The notes beneath the pieces are model-generated. The model had not been told where the DNA came from and made no database searches. It was given only the letters and a program-made list of their open reading frames with translations. From contig JBPOEZ010000002.1 of assembly GCA_051252005.1 (NCBI GenBank), positions 460,022 through 524,021 of the forward strand: a DNA stretch of 64,000 bases, given 5' to 3'. Positions within the stretch are counted from its first letter, which is position 1. Each line of letters starts with the position of its first letter. This DNA comes from JACOMS01 sp051252005. Lineage in GTDB: Bacteria > Pseudomonadota > Alphaproteobacteria > Caulobacterales > Maricaulaceae. The translations under genes were made by a program, and so were the position numbers. Of the stretch, positions 18,241 to 24,964 are shown piece after piece.

Positions 18241-20208
18241 ATGTCTGAAGCCGTTCATCATATTGCCAACATGCTTCCCTTCAAAATCGCTTTGATCGGT
18301 ACGCTTGGAATTGGCGCCCAGTGGCTTGCATGGAAACTGCAGAGGCCCGCAATTGTTTTAATGTCTATTGCCGGATTGATTTTTGGCCCGCTGCTAGGGT
18401 GGCTTTTGACGATGGGTATTCCCGCTCAACTCCATGACACCCTTGAAATGTTCTGGCTCGATCCCGTCAATGATTTTGGTGATGTCTATCGTCCCATGAT
18501 CGGGATTGCCGTGGCCATTATACTTTTCGAGGGCGGCCTCAACTTACGCTTCAAAGACCTTGGCGATTCCGCCCAAGCCGTAGGCCGTATGGTATTCTTC
18601 GCTGCCCCGATTGCTTGGGGGCTTGGAACATTGGCCGCTTACCACATTGTCGGATTACCTTGGGATATTGCCGCAATGGTCGGTGGATTGTTTGTTGTGA
18701 CAGGCCCGACAGTAATCATGCCGCTCCTTCGGCAAGCGCACCTTAAGTCCCGCCCTGCCAACATCTTGAAATGGGAAGGCATCGTCAATGATCCGCTAGG
18801 CGCGCTATTTGCTGTTGGCGGCTATGAGTTTATCCGCTTCAGCCTCCAAGAAGCTCATATGGGCCTCGTCTTCGGTAAGCTTATTTTCGCCGCCGTCTTA
18901 GGCACTGTTGTTGGGATTGTCTCAGGGTACGGACTCGCATGGGCCTTTAGAAAAGGGCATATTCCTGAATATTTAAAAGCGCCTGTCGTTCTGGCTTGGG
19001 TACTCGCCATCTACGTTTTAGCCAATTATCTTGCCGACGAAACAGGACTTCTAGCCGTTACCGCTCTAGGTATGACCATGGCCAATACAAAGTTTGCCTC
19101 CATGGTTGAAATGCGCCGTTTCAAAGAAAACATCGCGATTATACTTGTCTCAGGCGTCTTCGTTGTATTGACCGCAACCTTAACACCAGACGTTCTCAAA
19201 GCTATGGTGACTGACTGGCGCATTCCGGCATTCGTCATTGTCATGATGCTATTTGTTCGTCCTATCGCCGTTATGCTTTCAACCCTTTGGTCTGGCGTAA
19301 CATGGCGAGAGAGCTTACTCGTCAGTTTGATTGCCCCGCGCGGTGTTGTTGCCGTGGCCGTCGCCGGCCTGTTTGCCGCAGAGCTTCTTGCCATTGGCCG
19401 CGCAGACGGTGTCTTTCAGGGCGCAGCAGATGGGGACCTATTTGTTCCCCTCGCTTTTTCTCTTGTCTTTGCAACGGTTCTGTTCGCCGGATTTGCTATT
19501 GGGCCGCTTTCCAAGGCTCTCGGGCTCGCCTCTGGCGGCGGAACGGGTGTCTTGATTGTCGGCGCGAACCCTTGGTCACTCGGGCTGGCTAAAGCCTTAA
19601 AAGATATGGGGATCAGCGTCCTTGTCGCGGATACGAACTGGCGCCGTCTTCGCGGCGCTCGGCTCGAAGGTCATGCCACTTTCTTTGGAGAAATATTGTC
19701 TGAGAATGCAGACTATAGACTCGACCATTCAGCCTTTAATCACCTCATCGCGGCGACGCCAAATGATGCCTATAACGCGCTTGTTTGCGTAGAGTTTGCC
19801 CCTGAGCTTGGCCGCCACCGCGTATTTCAAGTCGCTGGACAAGACAAAGACGAAAGCGATGCAGACGGCATCGCCTTTACCTCTCGCGGCAGAACGCTCT
19901 CATCTCGCGGACGCACATTTGATGTGCTTACCCGTGATTGGTGGGGCGGATGGCGTTTCCGCTCAACCAACATTTCCGAAGAGTACACGCTCGAAAATCT
20001 ATATGATGATCGCGGCGAAGACCTTGATCTCCTCTTAATCAAACGTCCAGACGGCACAATTGATTTCATACAGCCTGGAGATACAAGCCGTAGCGGAAAG
20101 GGCACAATACTGAGCTTCTGCCCTGCCAGTGATGACACGGATAATAAACGCGGCGCAGGAGCACGCGCTGAAGGTCTTGCTGGACCTGCCTCGCCTCTTC
20201 CGCAATAA
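18241..20208 (+). CDS. CPA-type cation:proton antiporter with RCK domain
   Basis: A 655-residue protein. Residues about 10-420 form 12-13 hydrophobic helices of a Na+(K+)/H+ exchanger, including ILFEGGLNLRFKDL, TGPTVIMPLLRQAHLK, WEGIVNDPLGALFAVG and the late SLIAPRGVVAVAVAGLFA, all typical CPA1/CPA2 segments. From about 430 a Rossmann-like TrkA-N/RCK unit follows (GVLIVGANPWSLGLAKALKDMGISVLVADTN), then a smaller C-terminal module. The RCK part suggests regulation by nucleotide binding. A pH or salt homeostasis role is likely; the ion is not determined. Confidence 0.9.
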   Translation: MSEAVHHIANMLPFKIALIGTLGIGAQWLAWKLQRPAIVLMSIAGLIFGPLLGWLLTMGIPAQLHDTLEMFWLDPVNDFGDVYRPMIGIAVAIILFEGGLNLRFKDLGDSAQAVGRMVFFAAPIAWGLGTLAAYHIVGLPWDIAAMVGGLFVVTGPTVIMPLLRQAHLKSRPANILKWEGIVNDPLGALFAVGGYEFIRFSLQEAHMGLVFGKLIFAAVLGTVVGIVSGYGLAWAFRKGHIPEYLKAPVVLAWVLAIYVLANYLADETGLLAVTALGMTMANTKFASMVEMRRFKENIAIILVSGVFVVLTATLTPDVLKAMVTDWRIPAFVIVMMLFVRPIAVMLSTLWSGVTWRESLLVSLIAPRGVVAVAVAGLFAAELLAIGRADGVFQGAADGDLFVPLAFSLVFATVLFAGFAIGPLSKALGLASGGGTGVLIVGANPWSLGLAKALKDMGISVLVADTNWRRLRGARLEGHATFFGEILSENADYRLDHSAFNHLIAATPNDAYNALVCVEFAPELGRHRVFQVAGQDKDESDADGIAFTSRGRTLSSRGRTFDVLTRDWWGGWRFRSTNISEEYTLENLYDDRGEDLDLLLIKRPDGTIDFIQPGDTSRSGKGTILSFCPASDDTDNKRGAGARAEGLAGPASPLPQ

Positions 20209-20243
20209 AACTAGGTTATCAAACTCTAAAGATACGCGTCACG

Positions 20244-20264
20244 GATTCACCGCCGCTTAACCAT
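20244..20264 (+). promoter_or_regulatory. CtrA half-site TTAACCAT with adjacent GANTC
   Basis: TTAACCAT at 20257-20264 is the CtrA half-site consensus, and a GATTC (20244-20248, a CcrM methylation motif) lies 8 bases upstream. Both are within 45 bp of the penicillin-binding protein start. The second TTAA expected 7 bases away is absent, so this is a weak prediction. Confidence 0.3.
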
Positions 20265-20286
20265 ATTCAGACATAGACTGAGATCT

Positions 20287-22305
20287 ATGTCTGATACTGA
20301 TAATTCATATGCAGAAGGCTCTGGTACGGCCCGTCATTCGGCTGCAAGCCAGATGTTTTCACGCGCTTGGAACATGGGCCGTTTTACGGCGCGGTGGGTA
20401 TACCGTATCGGGACCTATGTTTTTTTTCCGCTTTATTTTGTCGGTATCACCGGGCTTTGCCTTTTAGCGTACGCCGCCCGCGATCTTCCTCCTGTTGATA
20501 GTTTTTGGGGGCAAAGCCGCCCCGTCAGCGTCAGCATTGTTGACCGCCATAAGCGCGAAATTCTAACGCGCGGCGCAAAAGAGCTTACTCCCGTCTCTAT
20601 GAAGACCCTCTCGCCACATTTACGCAATGCGGTACTCGCCACTGAAGACAGGCGTTTTTATACCCATGTAGGCGTGGACCCTCTTGGCCTTGCAAGGGCA
20701 TTACAAGTTAATCTCAAAGCCGGGCGAACCGTCCAAGGCGGCTCGACACTAACTCAGCAGCTTGCAAAAAATGTCTTCCTGACATCCGACAAAACGCTCA
20801 AGCGAAAGCTACAGGAAAGTATGCTCGCGATTTGGCTAGAATATGCTTTTTCGAAAGATGAAATTTTCGAGAAATATCTCAACCGTGTTTATTTTGGCGG
20901 ACACGCTTGGGGGCTTGAGGCGGGAAGCCAGCAATATTTTAAAAAGAGCGCGCAGGACTTGGAACTAGGCGAAGCCGCTATTATCGCAGGACTTCTCAAA
21001 GGGCCCAGCCGCTATAACCCCATTTCTCATCCACAGCGCGCCGGAGAACGAACCGCCTTGGTTCTTTCCGCTATGGAGCGCTATGGCTACATAACAAAAG
21101 ACGAGCAGCGATCTACGCTTTTATCGCCAATACATATCTACCCTCCTGAGACTCAAGGCGGTGCCGAATATTTCACAGATTGGGTTTGGGGCGAGATTGA
21201 AACACTTATTGGTACGCCGCAGACCGACATCGTCATACAAACGACTCTTGATATTGATGCCCAGCGCCTCGCCGAAGCTTCGATCGAGAAAAATCTGGAT
21301 CCAAAACGTAATGCAACACAGGCCGCCATCATAACGCTCGACGGCACGGGCGGGGTACAAGCTATGGTCGGCGGGGCCTCATATGCAGACAGTCAGTTTA
21401 ACCGCGCTGTTCAGGCCAACCGTCAACCCGGCTCGGCTTTCAAACCTTTTGTTTATCTTGCCGCCTTCAATGCAGGCCTCACGCCGTGGGACATGCGCAT
21501 CGATGAGCCGATCAAGGTAGGGGATTGGCAACCTCGGAATTTCTCTAAGGAGTTCCGCGGAAACATCTCCCTCGAAACGGCTTTCGCTCTTTCCATCAAT
21601 ACCGTCGCGGTTGTACTGTCTGAGGAAGTTGGCAGAGAGCGCGTTATTGAAACCGCAGGCCCTCACGGTCTTGAAGGCTTAAAACCGCTACGTAGCCTAC
21701 CGCTCGGCGCGCAAGGCGTCACCCCACTTGCGTTAACGCAGGCTTACCTGCCTTTTGCGAATTGGGGAGATACGGCCTCTGTCTACGGCATTATTTCTAT
21801 TACGACTGATAAAGACGAACCGCTTTATAATCGTCCACCTATTGAGCGCGAGAGAGTCTTAAACTCCCGATCACTGGGGCACATTAACAGGTTGATGACG
21901 CACGCCGTAAATAGCGGCACAGGCCGCCGTGCGCGGCTCGCCGGTCGTGATGTAGCCGGAAAAACAGGCACAACAAATGATTATCGCGATGCGTGGTTTG
22001 TGGGCTACGTACCCGATCTTGTCACGGGCGTCTGGGTTGGCAATGATGATAACTCTCCGATGAAGCGCATCACTGGCGGATCAATCCCCGCCCAAATTTG
22101 GCATGACATGATGGAGGATGTTGTGAAAAAAAGACCATCTTCTGCACTGCCCATTTCAGCACCGCCAGTAAGAGAAAATCCGGATAACGCTCTAAATATT
22201 TTACTCGATGATATTCAAACATCTTTGCCCGCAGAAACAGACACACCTCCAAATGTAGCCTTGCCCTCAAATCCCACCTTGCTCAATGCCCCCGTGAGGG
22301 ATTAA
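20287..22305 (+). CDS. Class A penicillin-binding protein (PBP1A-type)
   Basis: A 672-residue bifunctional peptidoglycan synthase. One membrane helix (about 42-62) is followed by the GT51 glycosyltransferase: ATEDRRFYTHVGVDPLGLARA, GGSTLTQQLAKN and the later LKGPSRYNP. The transpeptidase active site has SAFK (Ser383), SIN (436) and KTGT (559). It polymerises and cross-links murein in the periplasm. It is 25 bp upstream of the adaptor-stub gene on the same strand, so readthrough into the peptide-export genes is possible, but I see no functional link. Confidence 0.93.
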   Translation: MSDTDNSYAEGSGTARHSAASQMFSRAWNMGRFTARWVYRIGTYVFFPLYFVGITGLCLLAYAARDLPPVDSFWGQSRPVSVSIVDRHKREILTRGAKELTPVSMKTLSPHLRNAVLATEDRRFYTHVGVDPLGLARALQVNLKAGRTVQGGSTLTQQLAKNVFLTSDKTLKRKLQESMLAIWLEYAFSKDEIFEKYLNRVYFGGHAWGLEAGSQQYFKKSAQDLELGEAAIIAGLLKGPSRYNPISHPQRAGERTALVLSAMERYGYITKDEQRSTLLSPIHIYPPETQGGAEYFTDWVWGEIETLIGTPQTDIVIQTTLDIDAQRLAEASIEKNLDPKRNATQAAIITLDGTGGVQAMVGGASYADSQFNRAVQANRQPGSAFKPFVYLAAFNAGLTPWDMRIDEPIKVGDWQPRNFSKEFRGNISLETAFALSINTVAVVLSEEVGRERVIETAGPHGLEGLKPLRSLPLGAQGVTPLALTQAYLPFANWGDTASVYGIISITTDKDEPLYNRPPIERERVLNSRSLGHINRLMTHAVNSGTGRRARLAGRDVAGKTGTTNDYRDAWFVGYVPDLVTGVWVGNDDNSPMKRITGGSIPAQIWHDMMEDVVKKRPSSALPISAPPVRENPDNALNILLDDIQTSLPAETDTPPNVALPSNPTLLNAPVRD

Positions 22306-22330
22306 GATTTATTAACCTTGGACCCTGCTT

Positions 22331-22546
22331 ATGACTGAAGACCTTTACCGCAAAGAAGCCTTGGAGCACCGCTCCCGAAGTCTTTACGGAGAGGTTATTC
22401 TCTCTGCGCCGCCCGGCGAGTGGTTAGTTACATTTATATTGGCCGCAGTTATGATCTGCCTTGGCGGGCTTTTATGGTTTGGGCAAGTGCAAACTGACAC
22501 AGGGCCGATGTCTGTGCTCTCTTGGCTCTTTGCAAAAGCGTCTTGA
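22331..22546 (+). CDS. Truncated HlyD/CvaA-type adaptor stub
   Basis: A 71-residue protein whose first 50 residues look like the N-terminus of the HlyD/CvaA membrane-fusion proteins that partner C39 exporters: LYRKEALEHRSRSLYGEVILSAPP before a membrane helix (about 31-51, WLVTFILAAVMICLGGLLWF). A full adaptor runs on for about 350 residues as a periplasmic hairpin and beta-barrel; here the reading stops 20 residues after the helix. Its stop codon overlaps the exporter start (TGATG), so the two are translationally coupled, and the frame is open and clean. Either it is a relic kept for coupling or it is a true mini-partner. No remainder of the adaptor is in the window. Confidence 0.72.
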   Translation: MTEDLYRKEALEHRSRSLYGEVILSAPPGEWLVTFILAAVMICLGGLLWFGQVQTDTGPMSVLSWLFAKAS

Positions 22547-24603
22547 TGTTCTTAAGCCGAAAACTTCCTGTTATTTTACAAACCGAAGTTTCAGAATGCG
22601 GACTGGCCTGCACGGCCATGATCGCACGGTATTGGGGACATGATATAGATCTCAATATTTTGCGCAAAAAATTTCTCATTTCCCTCAACGGTGCATCAAT
22701 TAAATCTATTATGATGATCGCTGGAACGTTGCAGCTCGCGACACGGCCCCTGCGGCTTGATATGGAGCATTTGCCTCAACTACAGCTCCCCGCTATTCTG
22801 CATTGGGATATGAATCACTTTGTCGTGCTCAAGGCGTTAAAAAACGGCCAGGCGCATATCATTGACCCTGGCGTTGGCTTACGCATCATGCCGCTTTCCA
22901 AAGTCTCGCAGCATTTCACAGGCGTCGCGCTCGAAATGAGTCCTACCGCTGAATTTTCGCCCATGGAAGCTCGCCTAAAGCCTCACCTTTCCCTGCTATG
23001 GCACCGTCTTGTCGGCTTAAAGCGGGCAATTTTCCAAACACTGACACTTTCGATAATTCTGCAAATTATCGTGCTTACTGCCCCCTTCTATTTGCAATGG
23101 GTGGTGGACGGCGTTCTCCCTCGCTCAGATACTTCTTTGCTTTGGGCGCTCGCCATCGGGTTTGGCGGGCTCGCCATTATCCGCGCTGTAGCCGAAGCCA
23201 CGCGGAGCTGGGCGATCCTGATTTACGGCAATCAAATGAGCGCGCAAATGGTGGGAAATGTCTTCCGCCATCTCATCCGGCTCCCAACCGCCTATTTCGA
23301 AAAACGTCATGTCGGCGACATTATATCTCGCATGAGCTCAGCGACGCCCATTCAAGAAGCGCTGACTCAATCGGTTGTTGCCGTGTTAATTGATGGCATC
23401 ATGGCGACGCTTATGCTCGTCATCATGTTCCTCTATGCGCCAATTCTTGGCGTCATTGTCCTCATATCCGCTATCCTGTTGATTTGCCTCACCCTTATTA
23501 TCTACCCGCATCAAAGGCGTACACAAGAAGAAGCGATTTACGCCAAAGCTATAGAAAACACCCATGTTATTGAAAGCATACGCGCAAGCACCACGGTTAA
23601 ACTTTTTGGCCGCGAAGCCCAAAGGGAAGCCGCGTGGCGAAACCTATATACCGATGTCATAAATGCCAACGTAAATTATGGAAAATTCACGATCGCACAG
23701 AAATTTGTCGAGACCGGACTTGTTGGTTTGCAAATAATTCTTGTTGTGTTCGCCGCCGCTTACTTAATGATGGAAGACGGCAGCCAGTTTACGGTTGGCA
23801 TGCTCCTCGCCTTCTTGGCCTACCGGCAATATTTCACAGACAGCGTTACGCAGCTACTACAAAAAGGCATAGAGTTTAGGCTCCTCAGCCTACACCTTGA
23901 CCGGCTCTCTGATATTATATTTGAGGACACAGAAAAACTTGATGACACAGAAAACGCGGCTCGGAACATTGATGGCCATGTAGAGCTGCGAAATGTATCC
24001 TTCCAGTATAGCGATACTGATCCCTGGGTTATCAAAGACTTATCCCTTAATATTCCGGCCCGCTCCATGACGACCCTTACTGGAAAATCTGGCGGCGGGA
24101 AAACGACTCTTATGAAGCTTATGCTAGGGTTATATGAGCCGACATCAGGTCATATCAGCATAGACGGTGACCCACTTACTGACATTGGTATCCGAAACTG
24201 GCGGCAACATATCGGCGTTGTCATGCAGGACGATAAACTTCTCTCAGGCAGCATTGCCGATAATATCAGCTTTTTTGATCCTGAAATGGATATGGGGAAA
24301 GTCATTCGTGCAGCAGAGGCTGCTAAAATTCACAACGAGATTATGAAAATCCCTATGACCTATATGTCTATGGTTGGCGATATGGGGTCAATTCTATCGG
24401 GGGGGCAGAAGCAACGCGTATTGCTGGCGCGTGCGCTCTACCATGATCCGCAAGTTCTGTTCCTGGATGAAGGCACTGCAAATCTAGACATAGAGACAGA
24501 AAGGCAGATTGTAGAGACCATACTTGCGATGAATATCACGCGGATTATCGTTGCACACCGGCCAGCCTTTCTTGAAAAGTCTGATTTTGTGTTAACTATC
24601 TAA
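22546..24603 (+). CDS. C39-peptidase-containing ABC exporter (CvaB type)
   Basis: A 685-residue half-transporter that cuts double-glycine leaders and exports the released peptide. The start at 22546 is set by the TGATG overlap with the stub and places the peptidase correctly: oxyanion Gln12, catalytic Cys18 in QTEVSECGLAC, His91 in NHFVVL and Asp107 in IIDPG. Membrane helices fill about 155-430. The ATPase has Walker A GKSGGGKTT (about 513-521), LSGGQKQR (617-624), Walker B LFLDEGTANLD (about 638-648) and the switch His in VAHRP. All catalytic parts look intact. The LSGGQ codons include a run of seven G, worth checking for sequencing slips. Its likely substrate is encoded 181 bp downstream. 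Confidence 0.95.
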   Translation: MFLSRKLPVILQTEVSECGLACTAMIARYWGHDIDLNILRKKFLISLNGASIKSIMMIAGTLQLATRPLRLDMEHLPQLQLPAILHWDMNHFVVLKALKNGQAHIIDPGVGLRIMPLSKVSQHFTGVALEMSPTAEFSPMEARLKPHLSLLWHRLVGLKRAIFQTLTLSIILQIIVLTAPFYLQWVVDGVLPRSDTSLLWALAIGFGGLAIIRAVAEATRSWAILIYGNQMSAQMVGNVFRHLIRLPTAYFEKRHVGDIISRMSSATPIQEALTQSVVAVLIDGIMATLMLVIMFLYAPILGVIVLISAILLICLTLIIYPHQRRTQEEAIYAKAIENTHVIESIRASTTVKLFGREAQREAAWRNLYTDVINANVNYGKFTIAQKFVETGLVGLQIILVVFAAAYLMMEDGSQFTVGMLLAFLAYRQYFTDSVTQLLQKGIEFRLLSLHLDRLSDIIFEDTEKLDDTENAARNIDGHVELRNVSFQYSDTDPWVIKDLSLNIPARSMTTLTGKSGGGKTTLMKLMLGLYEPTSGHISIDGDPLTDIGIRNWRQHIGVVMQDDKLLSGSIADNISFFDPEMDMGKVIRAAEAAKIHNEIMKIPMTYMSMVGDMGSILSGGQKQRVLLARALYHDPQVLFLDEGTANLDIETERQIVETILAMNITRIIVAHRPAFLEKSDFVLTI

Positions 24604-24687
24604 ATCTGCATTTCTATTGTTAATACTTGGATTTTTATTGAACAAACAATAATCTTCATTGAAAAATCAAACAAGAATCGCTTTTTA

Positions 24688-24702
24688 TTAACGATTCATT
24701 AA
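24688..24702 (+). promoter_or_regulatory. CtrA box TTAA-N7-TTAA with internal GATTC
   Basis: TTAA (24688-24691), seven bases, TTAA (24699-24702) is the canonical CtrA spacing. The spacer itself contains GATTC (24693-24697), a CcrM methylation site, and another GAATC lies 15-20 bp upstream. The box is 83 bp before the start of the small peptide gene. A possible -35 TTGACC is at 24710-24715 and an AT-rich -10 region near 24735-24745. It suggests cell-cycle control of the peptide; no binding data. Confidence 0.5.
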
Positions 24703-24772
24703 AAAATGCTTGACCCAGAAGAAATTATCGTTTTGTTAACTATTAATGGTAGCAATTCAGTTACCATATTCC

Positions 24773-24778
24773 AAGGAG
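24773..24778 (+). promoter_or_regulatory. Strong ribosome binding site of the double-glycine peptide
   Basis: AAGGAG, six bases before the ATG at 24785. This near-perfect Shine-Dalgarno sequence is the main evidence, besides the peptide itself, that so short a reading frame is translated. Confidence 0.85.
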
Positions 24779-24784
24779 CGCCAC

Positions 24785-24853
24785 ATGCGTGAACTTACTT
24801 CTGAAGAACTGGATGTTGTTGTAGGCGGCAGACCGGTTATCGTCGAAGATTAG
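24785..24853 (+). CDS. Double-glycine leader peptide with a 7-residue core
   Basis: A 22-codon gene, below normal gene-finding limits. The first 15 residues, MRELTSEELDVVVGG, fit the double-glycine leader used by C39 exporters at every key place: hydrophobic at -15, -12, -7 and -4, Glu at -8, Gly-Gly at -2/-1. Cleavage after GG would release RPVIVED, seven residues with an acidic end (calculated monoisotopic mass about 826.45 Da). It has an AAGGAG site at ideal spacing, a CtrA-type box upstream and a terminator 37 bp downstream, so it is a complete small transcription unit between its exporter and a sensor kinase. It is too short to be a typical bacteriocin; a signalling peptide is the better guess. 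The frame is open and unambiguous; expression and processing are unproven. Confidence 0.85.
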   Translation: MRELTSEELDVVVGGRPVIVED

Positions 24854-24890
24854 TTTTGATCAAAAACTAGATCTTTCTATGAATGTGGGG

Positions 24891-24913
24891 CCCGCCTTTG
24901 GCGGGTTTTTTTT
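24891..24913 (+). terminator. Rho-independent terminator after the peptide gene
   Basis: CCCGCC (24891-24896), loop TTT, GGCGGG (24900-24905), then eight T (24906-24913). It separates the peptide gene from the kinase gene, so the kinase needs its own promoter or readthrough. The 51-bp stretch that follows contains an AT palindrome ATTATTAATAAT (24932-24943). Confidence 0.92.
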
Positions 24914-24964
24914 GGTTAATTTTTAACATAGATTATTAATAATATTAGTCCACAATTGGGGCGT

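Noticed and set aside
22302..22315. TTAA-N6-TTAA before the adaptor-stub gene as a CtrA box
   Set aside because: Spacing is six, not seven, and half of it lies over the stop codon of the PBP gene.
24706..24792. 28-codon frame (starting MLDPEEIIVLL) upstream of and overlapping the double-glycine peptide gene
   Set aside because: No ribosome binding site, no leader features, and it overlaps the CtrA/promoter region; chance frame.
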